Notes: generated from the letters alone by a model not told the origin. A DNA stretch of 64,000 nucleotides from Paracoccaceae bacterium (GCA_027489375.1 JAIXZW010000003.1:310001-374000); one strand, 5' to 3'; numbered from the stretch's first letter, positions 45,511-54,986 are shown. Numbers and translations: made by a program.

Positions 45511-45643
45511 GGGGGGCCGTCTGCCCCCCGTACCCCCCGAGGATATTTGAGGCGAGAGGAAGCTGAAGGCGGTCCCTCGTTTCCTCTTGCTTCAAATATC
45601 CTCGGGGGGAGGCCGCAAGGCCGTGGGGGGCGGAAAGCCCCCC
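45511..45643. repeat. Large inverted composite repeat, two head-to-head elements
   Basis: Two 31 bp arms, 45533-45563 and 45579-45609, match in 28 positions as an inverted repeat; each contains CCCCCCGAGGATATTTGA then (A/G)GC(A/G)AGAGGAA. The loop is 15 bp. Each side is flanked by its own G/C hairpin (about 45511-45528 and GGGGGGC/GCCCCCC at 45625-45631, 45637-45643). With the terC leader it fills the 335 bp gene-free stretch 45316-45650. Confidence 0.8.
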
Positions 45644-45650
45644 TGCGCCA

Positions 45651-46499
45651 TCAGCCGCCTGCGGTTTCGCCGGACAGAAGGGCGGCGAGGCCTTCGCGGT
45701 AGGTGGGGTAAAGCAGGTTCACACCGAGGTCGTGCTTGATGCGGTCGTTCCGGACGCGTTTGGATTCGGCGTAGAAGCTGCGGGCCATCGGGGTCATCTC
45801 TGCCTCCTCATAGGGAATGGCAGGGGGCAGGGGCAGGCCGAGCAGGGTGGCGGCGTGGCCGATCACGTCCTCGGGCGGGGCGGGGTCGTCGTCGCAGAGG
45901 TTGTAGACCGCGCCGGGGTTCGGGCGGGCGATGGAGGCGGCGAGGGTGCGGGCGATGTCGTCCACGTGGATGCGCGAGAAGACCTGACCTTCCTTGATGA
46001 TCCGCCGCGCGGTGCCGTCGCGCACTTTTTCGAACGGCCCGCGGCCGGGGCCGTAGATGCCCGCAAGGCGGAAGATGTGGAGCGGCAGGCCGAGCGCGGC
46101 CCATTCCGACTCTGCCAGCACGCGGGCGGCGCCACGGCGGGTGCTGGGGGTCAGCGGCGTGTGTTCGTCGACCCATGCCCCCTGATGGTCGCCATAGACG
46201 GCGGTGGTCGACAGGTAGCCTGTCCAGACGGGCGTGATGCCCGCGAATTCGGCAAGGTGGTCGCGCAGGATCGGGTCGCCCTGATCGTCGGGGGCGACGG
46301 AGCTGAGGATATGCGTGGCCTCTTGCAACGCGGGGGCGAGGGAGGCGGGCAGGAGCAGCGGCTCGACTCCGCTTGCCGCGATCTCGCGGGCCCTGGCGGC
46401 GGAGCGGGTCGTGCCGATCACCCGCCAGCCTTGCGGGACGAGGAGCCGTGCGAGGGCCTGCGCGGAATAGCCGTGGCCGATGGAGAGAAGCGTGTTCAT
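45651..46499 (-). CDS. NAD(P)-dependent epimerase/dehydratase family protein (YeeZ-like)
   Basis: A 282-residue extended-SDR-like protein. The N-terminal MNTLLSIGHGYSAQALARLL is an altered dinucleotide-binding loop (GxGxxA); STTAVYGDHQGAWVDE gives the Ser and Tyr positions, and the classic YxxxK is not obvious. IFRLAGIYGPGRGP and FSRIHVDDIA are conserved family blocks. Substrate is unknown. The ATG at 46499 was chosen because the longer frame crosses into the divergent methyltransferase promoter area. Confidence 0.85.
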   Translation of the reverse strand: MNTLLSIGHGYSAQALARLLVPQGWRVIGTTRSAARAREIAASGVEPLLLPASLAPALQEATHILSSVAPDDQGDPILRDHLAEFAGITPVWTGYLSTTAVYGDHQGAWVDEHTPLTPSTRRGAARVLAESEWAALGLPLHIFRLAGIYGPGRGPFEKVRDGTARRIIKEGQVFSRIHVDDIARTLAASIARPNPGAVYNLCDDDPAPPEDVIGHAATLLGLPLPPAIPYEEAEMTPMARSFYAESKRVRNDRIKHDLGVNLLYPTYREGLAALLSGETAGG

Positions 46500-46578
46500 G
46501 TCCCGACTATCGGGTGCGGGGCGGGGGGCTGCAAGGGCGAGGCTTGATTTTGGCGGGGCGAAATGCGTCGATGGGCGC

Positions 46579-47202
46579 ATGAGTGGAGGTCTGGACAACG
46601 CCTATTCCATCGCAAGCCCTGCGGATTGCCTGCGGGTCTATCGTGATTGGGCGGAAAGCTATGACGCGGGGTTTGCGGCGGGGATGGATTACCTTTTGCC
46701 CGCCCATGTCGCGCGCGCCTTTCTGGCGGCGGGCGGGACGGGGCCGGTCCTCGACGTCGGCGCTGGCACGGGTTTGCTGGCCGAGCGTCTGGTCGGCATG
46801 GGCTTTGGCGGGGTGATCGACGGGGTGGACCTGTCGCCCGAGATGCTGGGGCGGGCGCGGGAAAAGGCGATCTACCGCGATCTGGTGCAGGCCGATGTGA
46901 CCGCCCCGCTGGCGCTGGCCGGAGGTTATGCGGGGATTGTCAGCTCCGGCACCTTTACCCACGGGCATGTCGGGCCGGAGGCCTTGCCCCATATCCTTGC
47001 GCTGGCGCGGAGGGGGGCGCAGGTGGCGATATCGGTCAATACGGGGGTCTTTGCCGCGCAGGGTTTCGCTGCGGTGCTGGAGGCCCTGCCGATCGAAGGC
47101 CTGCAACTGATCGAAGTCGAGATTTACGGGCAGGCCGCACGCAGCATGGACCCCGCCCATGCGGGCGACCACGCGCTGGTTGCGCTGTTCCGCAAGGCGT
47201 GA
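46579..47202 (+). CDS. Class I SAM-dependent methyltransferase
   Basis: A 207-residue methyltransferase. Motif I is VLDVGAGTGLLAERL, then IDGVDLSPEMLGRAREK with the acidic ribose-binding residue, and YAGIVSSGTFTHGHVG as the motif IV area. No substrate-recognition domain is visible, so the target is open. The ATG at 46579 gives an N-terminus DNAYSIASPADCLRVYRDWA that fits the family. It is divergent from the epimerase, 79 bp away, and 78 bp ahead of amn. Confidence 0.85.
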   Translation: MSGGLDNAYSIASPADCLRVYRDWAESYDAGFAAGMDYLLPAHVARAFLAAGGTGPVLDVGAGTGLLAERLVGMGFGGVIDGVDLSPEMLGRAREKAIYRDLVQADVTAPLALAGGYAGIVSSGTFTHGHVGPEALPHILALARRGAQVAISVNTGVFAAQGFAAVLEALPIEGLQLIEVEIYGQAARSMDPAHAGDHALVALFRKA

Positions 47203-47280
47203 CTGTTGCAAAGGCTTCACTTGCGAAGGGGGGCGGCTTCCGGCTTAGATGCGTGATCGAAGCGAAGAAATGAAAGACGC

Positions 47281-48759
47281 ATGACCGAAGACGCCCTGCC
47301 GGTGCTGATGCCGGACCATCCCGCCCCGCAAGCCTTTTCCGACCCTGCCGCCGCCGTCGACCGGCTGGAGGAGATTTACCGCAGCGCGACCGACTTCCTG
47401 TCGCTGCATTTCGCGGCTTCGGTGACGGGCCACAAGCCTTCGGCGCGGGTGCGGGCCTTTTATCCCGAAATCCGCTTCACCTCGACCAGCCATGTGAAGA
47501 CCGACTCGCGGCTCAGCTTTGGTTACGTGGCGGCGCCGGGGACCTATTCGACGACGGTGACGCGGCCGGACCTGTTCCGCAATTACCTGATCCAGCAGTT
47601 GGGCCTGTTGATCCAGAACCACGGCCAACCCGTGGTGATCGGGGCGTCCGACACGCCGATGCCGGTGCATTTCGCCGTGGCGGGGAACCCGAATGTGACC
47701 ATCCCGCAGGAAGGCGTTCTCGACTTTTCGCTGCGCGATGTGTTCGACGTGCCGGACCTTGCCACCACGAATGACGATATCGTCAACGGCACGCGGGCCT
47801 TCCATCCCGACGGGTCGCAACCGCTTGCGCCCTTCACCGCGCAGCGGGTGGATTATTCGCTGGCGCGTCTGGTCCATTACACGGCGACGGATGTGGCGCA
47901 TTTCCAGAACCACGTGCTGTTCACCAACTACCAGTTCTACGTGGACGAATTCGAAGCCTATGCGCGGGCGATGCTGGACGATCCGGCGTCGGGCTACACG
48001 GCCTTTGTCGCGCCGGGGAACCAGATGATCACGCGGGGGGACGGGGTTTTGATGCAGGCGGCGAAGATGCCGCAGATGCCGACCTATCACCTCAAGCGTG
48101 CGGACGGGCAGGGGATCACGCTGGTCAACATCGGGGTCGGGCCGTCGAACGCCAAGACGGCGACGGACCATATCGCGGTGCTGCGCCCCCATGCGTGGAT
48201 GATGGTGGGCCATTGCGCGGGGCTGCGGAATTCGCAGTCGCTTGGTGATTTCGTGCTGGCCCATGCCTATCTGCGCGAGGACCACGTGCTTGACGCCGAC
48301 CTGCCCGTCTGGGTGCCGATCCCGGCGCTGGCGGAAATCCAGATCGCGCTCGAGGATGCGGTGGAGGAGGTGACGCAGCTTGAAGGCTATGAGCTGAAAC
48401 GCATCATGCGGACGGGGACGGTGGCCACCATCGACAACCGCAACTGGGAGTTGCGCGACCAGTCGGGTCCGGTCCAGAGGTTGAGCCAGAGCCGCGCCAT
48501 CGCGCTGGACATGGAAAGCGCCACCATCGCCGCCAACGGCTTCCGTTTCCGCGTCCCATACGGCACGCTGCTCTGCGTTTCGGACAAGCCGCTGCATGGC
48601 GAATTGAAGCTCCCGGGCATGGCTTCTGAGTTCTACAAGACGCAGGTGGCGCGCCATCTTCTCATTGGCGTGAGGGCGATGGAGCATTTGCGGGAAATGC
48701 CGATCGAACGGATACATAGCCGCAAGTTGCGCAGCTTCGACGAGACCGCCTTCCTGTGA
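47281..48759 (+). CDS. amn: AMP nucleosidase
   Basis: A 492-residue enzyme that splits AMP into adenine and ribose 5-phosphate, controlling the adenylate pool. An N-terminal AMN domain (about 1-180) precedes the nucleoside-phosphorylase-like catalytic domain: NIGVGPSNAKTATDHIAVLRP, WMMVGHCAGLRNSQ, ALDMESATIAANGFRFRVPYGTLLCVSDKP. Length matches E. coli Amn. The ribosome binding site is weak (GAAAG). Confidence 0.96.
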   Translation: MTEDALPVLMPDHPAPQAFSDPAAAVDRLEEIYRSATDFLSLHFAASVTGHKPSARVRAFYPEIRFTSTSHVKTDSRLSFGYVAAPGTYSTTVTRPDLFRNYLIQQLGLLIQNHGQPVVIGASDTPMPVHFAVAGNPNVTIPQEGVLDFSLRDVFDVPDLATTNDDIVNGTRAFHPDGSQPLAPFTAQRVDYSLARLVHYTATDVAHFQNHVLFTNYQFYVDEFEAYARAMLDDPASGYTAFVAPGNQMITRGDGVLMQAAKMPQMPTYHLKRADGQGITLVNIGVGPSNAKTATDHIAVLRPHAWMMVGHCAGLRNSQSLGDFVLAHAYLREDHVLDADLPVWVPIPALAEIQIALEDAVEEVTQLEGYELKRIMRTGTVATIDNRNWELRDQSGPVQRLSQSRAIALDMESATIAANGFRFRVPYGTLLCVSDKPLHGELKLPGMASEFYKTQVARHLLIGVRAMEHLREMPIERIHSRKLRSFDETAFL

Positions 48760-48911
48760 CAGGGGGCGCCTATTCGGCTGGCGGAAAGCGAAATTGGCTT
48801 GATTTGTTCGCCAAAACCTAATTTAGCGGCAAGACAAGTCGCTTGACGTCTATAGAATAAACGGGTCATTCCTGCCCCTCGAGGTGGGACCAGAAACGAA
48901 GGATGGATAGA

Positions 48912-49199
48912 ATGCAGAAACCGATGACCAAGACGCAGCTCGTCGCCGCTCTGGCCGAACAGATGGGTTCGGACAAGAAAGTGGCTGGCGCTGCACTCGA
49001 CGCCATCGCTGCGGTCGTGTCGCGTGAAGTTGCCGCCGGTGGCGCCGTGACCCTGCCGGGCCTTGGCAAGGTGGTTTGCCGCGCGCGTCCCGAGCGTCAG
49101 GTGCGCAACCCCGCTACGGGCGAAACCGTCACGAAGCCCGCTGACAAGCAGGTCAAGTTCTCGATCGCGAAGGCGCTGAAGGACAGCGTCAACGCCTGA
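48912..49199 (+). CDS. hup: HU family DNA-binding protein
   Basis: A 95-residue nucleoid protein. MTKTQLVAALAEQMG starts the dimerisation helices; the arm signature is GLGKVVCRARPERQVRNPATGE with a proline-type tip, and the end is VKFSIAKALKDSVNA. The ATG at 48912 has AAGGA 8 bp upstream; ATGs at 48903 and 48924 are alternatives. HU bends and compacts DNA. A 150 bp AT-rich upstream region (TTGACG at 48843 with TCATTC at 48866 as a possible promoter) and a strong terminator make it monocistronic. Confidence 0.95.
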   Translation: MQKPMTKTQLVAALAEQMGSDKKVAGAALDAIAAVVSREVAAGGAVTLPGLGKVVCRARPERQVRNPATGETVTKPADKQVKFSIAKALKDSVNA

Positions 49200-49226
49200 T
49201 CTTTTCGGGTCTTGCGATCCGGAAGG

Positions 49227-49258
49227 GGCCGCTCCAGAAGGGGCGGCCTTTTTCTTTT
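49227..49258 (+). terminator. Terminator of the HU gene
   Basis: A 9 bp stem GGCCGCTCC (49227-49235) with GGGGCGGCC (49240-49248, one G-T pair), AGAA loop and TTTTTCTTTT tail. Confidence 0.92.
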
Positions 49259-49273
49259 GCGGCGGAGACGGGA

Positions 49274-50140
49274 ATGGACGTGCGTGCCATCGCGATGGGG
49301 CTGGTGTTCAGCCTGATGTGGTCGTCGGCCTTTGCCACGGCGCGGATCATCGTGGCCGATGCGCCGCCGCTTTACGCGCTGGCCTGCCGTTTTGCCATCT
49401 CGGGCTTGCTTGCCGTGATCGTGGCGCGGGCGATGGGGCAGGACTGGCGGCTGACGCGGGAACAGGGGCGGTCGGTCGTGCTGTTCGGGTTGATGCAGAA
49501 TGCGGCCTATCTCGGCTTCAATTTCATGGCGCTGCAATGGGTGGAGGCATCGCTTGCCGTCATCATCGCGGCGTCCATGCCGCTGATGGTTGCGGCGCTG
49601 GGCTGGCTGCTGCGCGGGGACAAGGTCGGGCGGCTTGGCGTGGCGGGGCTGGTTGCGGGTTTTGCGGGCGTGGCGCTGATCATGGGAACGCGGGTCGAGG
49701 GGGGCGCGGATCACCTTGGCGTGGCGCTGTGCATCGGGGGTGCGCTGGCGCTGGCGGTGGCGACACTGACGCTGCGCTCGGCCTCGGGTCAGGGGAATAT
49801 GCTGATGGTGGTGGGCTTGCAGATGCTGGTCGGGTCCGCGGCGCTGGGCGTGCTGGCGCTGGCGTTCGAGACGCCGCGTCTGGTGCTTTCGCCCGCTTTC
49901 ATGGCGGCCTTTGCCTATCAGATCTTCGTGCCGGGCCTTGCGGCGACCTTGCTGTGGTTCGCGCTGGTGCGGCGGATCGGGGCGGTCAGGGCGGCGACCT
50001 TCCATTTCCTCAACCCGTTCTTCGGCGTGATGATCGCGGCGGGGTTGTTGGGCGAGCGGATCGGGCCGCTCGACCTGTTGGGGGTTGCCGTGGTGGCGGG
50101 CGGGATTCTGGCGGTGCAGATCAGCCGCCGCGCCGCCTAG
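49274..50140 (+). CDS. EamA/DMT-family transporter
   Basis: A 288-residue membrane protein with ten hydrophobic segments arranged as two EamA repeats (GLVFSLMWSSAFATARII..., and GGALALAVATLTLR...). Glycine-rich helix ends (GVALIMGTR, GVAVVAGGILAVQ) are typical. The family exports amino acids, nucleobases or other metabolites; no substrate can be assigned. It lies 16 bp after the HU terminator tail and converges on the GST gene. Confidence 0.9.
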   Translation: MDVRAIAMGLVFSLMWSSAFATARIIVADAPPLYALACRFAISGLLAVIVARAMGQDWRLTREQGRSVVLFGLMQNAAYLGFNFMALQWVEASLAVIIAASMPLMVAALGWLLRGDKVGRLGVAGLVAGFAGVALIMGTRVEGGADHLGVALCIGGALALAVATLTLRSASGQGNMLMVVGLQMLVGSAALGVLALAFETPRLVLSPAFMAAFAYQIFVPGLAATLLWFALVRRIGAVRAATFHFLNPFFGVMIAAGLLGERIGPLDLLGVAVVAGGILAVQISRRAA

Positions 50141-50144
50141 GGCA

Positions 50145-50750
50145 TCAGGCCGCGCGGCGCTGCGTTTCGGCCTGCATCACGCGCCGGAGGGCGGGGCGGG
50201 CCGCGCCACGGGCAAGCCAGTCGCGGATCAGCGGATCGTCGGGGGTGGCATCCTTGAACCACTGGAAGGGCGACTGGATCAGGATATCGGCGGCGGTGAA
50301 CCGGTCGCCCAGCAGCCACGGGCCTTTGGACAGGGCGGTGTGCAGGCGGGAGACGATTTCGGGCATGCCGCGATAGGTCTTGGTCAGCCACGGGTGGGTG
50401 ATGCCCGCGCCTTGCAGGATCAGCACAGGCTCCATGACCGAGCCATACCAGAAGAGCCATGTCAGGAATTCGCCGCGCTTCGGATCGTCCGCTGCGGGGG
50501 CGAGCCGGCCGGGGAAAAGGTCGGTCAGGGTCAGCATGACCGCGCCGGTTTCGGTGATCAGCGTGCCGTCATGCAGCAGCGCGGGGACCTTGGCATCGGG
50601 GTGGGGATTGGCGCGGTCAGGCGCGCCGGTGCCATCGGCGCGGGTGATGTTCACCTGTTCGATCTTCACCAGGTCGGCGATGCCCATTTCTTCGATCAGG
50701 GTCAGGATGCGGGTCGAACGGCTTTGCGGGGCGTGGAAGAGGGTCAGCAT
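50145..50750 (-). CDS. Glutathione S-transferase family protein
   Basis: A 201-residue GST with thioredoxin-like N-terminal domain (MLTLFHAPQSRSTRILTLIEEMG, DAKVPALLHDGTLITETGAVMLTL) and C-terminal helices (WLLGDRFTAADILIQSPFQW). The Ser in PQSRSTR is the probable glutathione-activating residue. AGGAC precedes the ATG. It is divergent from the WYL-domain regulator 74 bp away, which may control it. Confidence 0.9.
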   Translation of the reverse strand: MLTLFHAPQSRSTRILTLIEEMGIADLVKIEQVNITRADGTGAPDRANPHPDAKVPALLHDGTLITETGAVMLTLTDLFPGRLAPAADDPKRGEFLTWLFWYGSVMEPVLILQGAGITHPWLTKTYRGMPEIVSRLHTALSKGPWLLGDRFTAADILIQSPFQWFKDATPDDPLIRDWLARGAARPALRRVMQAETQRRAA

Positions 50751-50824
50751 GGAATGTCCTTTCAGGCTTGGTCGATGCGCCCGTTATGCGCTAGGCTTCC
50801 TGACAGAAGCTGGCAGGAACCGTC

Positions 50825-51511
50825 ATGTCCCGATCCGACCGCCTTTTCCGTTTGCTCCACGCCTTTCGGACCCTGCCGCAGCCCGTCACGGCGGCGCGGT
50901 TGGCCGAGGAGACGGGGGTTTCGGAGCGGTCGCTTTATCGCGACATCGCCTCGCTTCGCGCAGGGGGCGCGCTGATCGACGGGGCGGCGGGGGTGGGCTA
51001 CACGCTGACCGAAGACCCCGCCCTGCCACCGCAGATGTTCACGCGGCTCGAGGTGGAGGCGCTGGTTCTGGGGCTGGCCGAGGTGCGGATGGCGGGCGAT
51101 ACGGCGCTGGCCGAGGCGGCAAAGGCGGCTTTGGCGAAGATCGTCGCAACCTTGCCTGACCGCGTGCAACGGCAGGCGATGCATGCCGTGCAAGAGACCT
51201 ATCGCTTCGAGCGGCGTCCCCCCGCGCCGCCGCATATCGCCTTCTTGCGGCAGGCGTCATGGGACGAGGCGGAGTTGCGGATCACCTACCGCGACAAGGA
51301 AGGGGCCGCGACGAGCCGGAGCATCTGGCCGCTGTCCATCGTCTTTCTGGACCGGTCGCTGATGCTGCTGGCGTGGTGCTGTCTGCGGCAGGATTTCCGG
51401 CGCTTCGATCTGGCGCGGATCGGGCGGGTGGAACCGACGGGCTACAGCTTCCGTCCGCGCCGCGTGCCGCTGCTGCGGCAGTTCCACGAACAGCTTCGGG
51501 GCGGGGCGTAG
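50825..51511 (+). CDS. YafY-type transcriptional regulator, HTH + WYL domain
   Basis: A 228-residue regulator. The N-terminal HTH_11 winged helix (SDRLFRLLHAFRTL, TAARLAEETGVSERSLYRDIASLR) is followed by a WYL domain from about 140 (LRITYRDKEGAATSRSIWPLSIVFLDRSLMLLAWC, with FRRFDLARIGRV). WYL domains bind nucleotides or small ligands; in YafY/DeoR-like proteins they sense effectors. AGGAA precedes the ATG. The divergent GST gene is the likely target. Confidence 0.92.
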   Translation: MSRSDRLFRLLHAFRTLPQPVTAARLAEETGVSERSLYRDIASLRAGGALIDGAAGVGYTLTEDPALPPQMFTRLEVEALVLGLAEVRMAGDTALAEAAKAALAKIVATLPDRVQRQAMHAVQETYRFERRPPAPPHIAFLRQASWDEAELRITYRDKEGAATSRSIWPLSIVFLDRSLMLLAWCCLRQDFRRFDLARIGRVEPTGYSFRPRRVPLLRQFHEQLRGGA

Positions 51512-51594
51512 GCGCGGGGGGCCGCTGGCAAGCCTTGGGGTGAAGCGATTGAAAATGTGGAAATTAAACCCAAGGTTGCAACTGCAAGTCGAGG

Positions 51595-51622
51595 TTTGCA
51601 TCGCCATACTTTGGGCTATAAC
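51595..51622 (+). promoter_or_regulatory. Possible promoter of the cyclase-ATPase gene
   Basis: TTTGCA (51595-51600), 16 bp, TATAAC (51617-51622) in a locally AT-rich 160 bp spacer, 50 bp before the ATG. Confidence 0.4.
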
Positions 51623-51671
51623 CCTGTCACCCTTGGGGTGGAGTTGAAGCAGGGGAGGGCAGAGGGGCGCG

Positions 51672-54600
51672 ATGGCGGGCACGGGCAGGGGGCCGGAGGT
51701 CGGAGAGATCCTCGAACGGTTGGGGCTGCAGAGCCTTGCCAGCCGTTTTGCGGCCCAGGACGTCGATGCCGAAGTCCTTTTCATGCTGACCGACGCGGAC
51801 CTTCGGGAACTGGGGCTGACGCTCGGGCAGCGGCGCAAGCTGCTGGCCGAAATCCTGCGGTTGCGTGACCGTGACAGAACCGTGCCTCCGCTGCCTTTGC
51901 CGCGTGTTGCGGCCCCTGCGATGCAGATCCGCGACGGGCTGGAATTGCGGCGGCTGACGGTGGCCATTGCCGATCTTGTCGGATCGACGGAATTGGCGAC
52001 CCGGCTTGGACCGGACGAGATGCATGAGGTCTTGCAAGCCTATTACAACCACGCACGCACGGTGGCCGAGCGGCATGGCGGGCATTTCCAGCCATTGCAG
52101 GGGGACGGGGCGATCCTGCTGTTCGGCTATCCCAAAAGCAAGGGTGCCACGGCGGAGCGTGCGGTCGAGGCTGCGATGCAGTTGCAGGCGGAACTTGCGT
52201 CAAGCCCGCATGTGCTGGCCGATGGCAGCAGTGTCACCCTTCGGGCGCGGATCGGGGTGGCGACGGGAAAGGCGATGGTGGGCTATGCGCCGGATGCCGG
52301 GCCGCATGACGGGTTGCAGATCGTCGGGCCAGTGGTGAACCGCGCGGCACGGTTGCAGGTGATCGGCGATCCGGGGGCGGTTCTCGCAGATGCGCCGACG
52401 GCGAAGCTTGCCGCCGGATTTGCGGTCGAGGACATGCCTCCCGCCCGGCTCAAGGGTTTCGACGAGGCTGTTGCGGTCGTGCGGGTGATCGGTCGTCGTA
52501 TCGCGCCCGCAGAACTGCCCGCGCCGCGTCTTGCGGTGCAAAGCGCGCATCGTTTGGACGCGGCAAACCTGACGGCCATGTGGCGGCGGGCAAGTGCGGG
52601 CGGGGCTGCGCTTGCCGTGGTGACGGGTGATGCGGGTATCGGCAAATCCACGCTTCTGGCGCAGGTTCAGGCTTTGGCCGCAAGGGACGGCGCACGCATC
52701 CTGCGGCTCGGCTGTTCGGCGCTTGGCGCGAATACGCCCCTTGGTCCGGTGACGGCCTTGGTCCGCGCCGCGGCGGCAGAGGGCGGGGATGGCGATGTGA
52801 TCGCTGCCTTGGGTCGTCTGTTCGCCTTTGACGGGCCGACCGAGCGGGACGAGATCGCGGCGCTTCTGGGTCTGACGGCGGGCGAGACGACGCGGCCTTC
52901 GGAACGGGGACGGCTGCTTGGCTTGCTTGCCGCCCGGATGCTCGATGGTGGCGGGCGGGCCAGTCTGCTGGTCGTGGAAGACCTGCATTGGGCGGACGCC
53001 ACGACGCGGGATCTGCTGGAGGCCTGCGCGTTGCGGGTACAGGGGCAGGGGGTCATGATCCTCGGTTCTTCGCGCAAGGCGGAGGAGGGGCTTTGGTCGG
53101 CCGATCCGCGGCGCGAGGTCGTTGCCCTGTCGCCGCTTGCTCCGGATGCCGCAAGGGATGTCTTGCAACAGGTTCTGGGCAAGCGGGTTCTGCCCGATGC
53201 GATCGCCGGGCTTATCCTTGCGCGATGCGACGGCAACCCGCTGATGGTCGAAGCGCTGGCCCGCAAGTTCGAAGCGTGGAGCGATGCCGAATTGCACCAC
53301 GAGATGGAGGTTCCGACCTCGATCTACGAAAGCATCTCGGCACGTGTGGACGGTTTGGCCAAGGGCGCAGGACTGGCCGAGGCGCTTTCCGTCTTTGACG
53401 CGCCCGTGGCCGAGGGAACTTTGGCGCTGGCTGTCGATCTGGGCGCTTCGGCGTTGGCGGATGCGGCGACGGAGCTTTGCGCCGTGGGCATCGCGGAATG
53501 GGTGGGTGACGGGCGGCAGCGGTTCCTGACCTTTCGGCACAGTCTTTACCGCGAGGTCATCTATGAACGGATCGTGCGCGCGTCGCGGCAGCGGTTGCAC
53601 CGTGCCGCCTATCGTGCGCTGCTTGCGGGGGATGCGCTCCTTGCTGACGAAATGCCCGCGGTTCTGGCATGGCACGCGGCCGAGGCAGGGGAATATGCGC
53701 AGGCGGCACCGCTTGCCTTGAAGGCGGGTGAGGCGGCCTTGGCGCGGTCGGCGCTGATCGAAGCGGGGCACCATTTCGACCGTGCGATTGCCGCGCTGGA
53801 GCGGGTTGCGCGGTCGCGTCCGGTGGATATGCTGCGCTTGCGGGCCTTGGCGGGCATGGCCTCGGTCAAGCGGGCGCGCGAGGGGATCGCGTCGGACGAG
53901 GCGGGGCGTCTGGGCCGTGCGGTGTTGGCATTGGCGCGTGATCTGGGCGAGACGCGGACCGAGATGCTGGCGCTGAACGGGCTTTACTCGCATGCCTTGG
54001 TGCGGGCTGATTACCGCGCGGCGGGTGCCTGGGCGAACGAGCTGGATGCCGCCGCCGCGCAGTCGCAGGACGCGACCTTCCGCATGATTTCCACGCGGGC
54101 GATGGGCGTCGTCGCCCTTCACACGGGCACCCCTGCCGAGGGGGCCACGCTGTTGCAGCGTGCGCTCGACGCCTATGACCGCGAGCGGCATGTCTCGCTG
54201 GCCTTTGCGCATGGCTATGACCATGCGGAAATCTGCGCGGTGTTTCTGTCCTTTGCGCTGTGGCTGAAGGGTGATCTGGTCGGGTCGGCGCAGGTCGGTG
54301 CGTTTTCGGTGCGCCATTCGCGGGAGATCGACCATGCCCATTCGCTGGCGCAGGCGCTGACGTTTCGTGGCATGCTCTTGTCTTTGGCGCGGGACGAGGC
54401 GGGGGCGATAGCCGCCGCCCGCGAAGGGGCCGAGGTCGGCGCGCGCTTCGATCTTCGTGCCATGCATGGCGTGGGGGAATTCCTTGCCGAGGCCGCGGCA
54501 TTGGTCAGTTCCGACGCACCCGTAAACGGCGAGGCGTTGGACGCGTTGCGCGCGCGGCATCTGCGTTTCCGCGAGGTGAACCCCTTCAACTATCTGCCGA

Positions 54601-54986
54601 TGTCCCTGTCGCTTGTCGCCGCCGCCGAAATCGGGGCGGGCGACTTCGCGGCGGCGGAAGCGACCTTGGCCGAGGCCGAGGCGATCCAGGAGCGTGCCGC
54701 AGAAATCTGGACACGGCCCGAGGTAACGCGGGTCAAGGCATTGCTGGCTTTGGCCAAGGGCGACACGGGCGCGGCGCGTGCGCTGCTTTCGGCGGGTTAC
54801 GCCGATGCCTTGGACATGGGAGCGGTGACGCTGCAACTGCGGCTGGCCTGCGACATGGCGCTGACAGAGCCGGCGGATGCCGAGGCGCGGCAGAAGGTTG
54901 CCGACGCCCTGGCGCGGCTTGTGTCGCAAGACGGCGGCTGGGATGTGGCGCGGGCTCAGGCCATCGTGGCGCGGGAACCGGTCTGA
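51672..54986 (+). CDS. SAM-domain / class III nucleotidyl cyclase / AAA ATPase / TPR signalling protein
   Basis: A 1104-residue multidomain protein. Residues about 8-65 match a sterile alpha motif domain (ILERLGLQSLASRFAAQDVD, ADLRELGLTLGQRRKLL). A class III adenylate/guanylate cyclase domain spans about 93-275: metal ligands Asp101 (VAIADLVGSTELA) and Asp145 (LQGDGAILLFGYP), transition-state pair Asn223/Arg227 (GPVVNRAARLQ). The ATPase has Walker A GDAGIGKST (319-327) and Walker B LLVVEDLHWAD. The C-terminal 450 residues are TPR-like helices. The set resembles LuxR-type STAND regulators with a cyclase in place of DNA binding. Product cAMP is inferred. It converges on the maturase operon with a 31 bp overlap. 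Confidence 0.88.
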   Translation: MAGTGRGPEVGEILERLGLQSLASRFAAQDVDAEVLFMLTDADLRELGLTLGQRRKLLAEILRLRDRDRTVPPLPLPRVAAPAMQIRDGLELRRLTVAIADLVGSTELATRLGPDEMHEVLQAYYNHARTVAERHGGHFQPLQGDGAILLFGYPKSKGATAERAVEAAMQLQAELASSPHVLADGSSVTLRARIGVATGKAMVGYAPDAGPHDGLQIVGPVVNRAARLQVIGDPGAVLADAPTAKLAAGFAVEDMPPARLKGFDEAVAVVRVIGRRIAPAELPAPRLAVQSAHRLDAANLTAMWRRASAGGAALAVVTGDAGIGKSTLLAQVQALAARDGARILRLGCSALGANTPLGPVTALVRAAAAEGGDGDVIAALGRLFAFDGPTERDEIAALLGLTAGETTRPSERGRLLGLLAARMLDGGGRASLLVVEDLHWADATTRDLLEACALRVQGQGVMILGSSRKAEEGLWSADPRREVVALSPLAPDAARDVLQQVLGKRVLPDAIAGLILARCDGNPLMVEALARKFEAWSDAELHHEMEVPTSIYESISARVDGLAKGAGLAEALSVFDAPVAEGTLALAVDLGASALADAATELCAVGIAEWVGDGRQRFLTFRHSLYREVIYERIVRASRQRLHRAAYRALLAGDALLADEMPAVLAWHAAEAGEYAQAAPLALKAGEAALARSALIEAGHHFDRAIAALERVARSRPVDMLRLRALAGMASVKRAREGIASDEAGRLGRAVLALARDLGETRTEMLALNGLYSHALVRADYRAAGAWANELDAAAAQSQDATFRMISTRAMGVVALHTGTPAEGATLLQRALDAYDRERHVSLAFAHGYDHAEICAVFLSFALWLKGDLVGSAQVGAFSVRHSREIDHAHSLAQALTFRGMLLSLARDEAGAIAAAREGAEVGARFDLRAMHGVGEFLAEAAALVSSDAPVNGEALDALRARHLRFREVNPFNYLPMSLSLVAAAEIGAGDFAAAEATLAEAEAIQERAAEIWTRPEVTRVKALLALAKGDTGAARALLSAGYADALDMGAVTLQLRLACDMALTEPADAEARQKVADALARLVSQDGGWDVARAQAIVAREPV

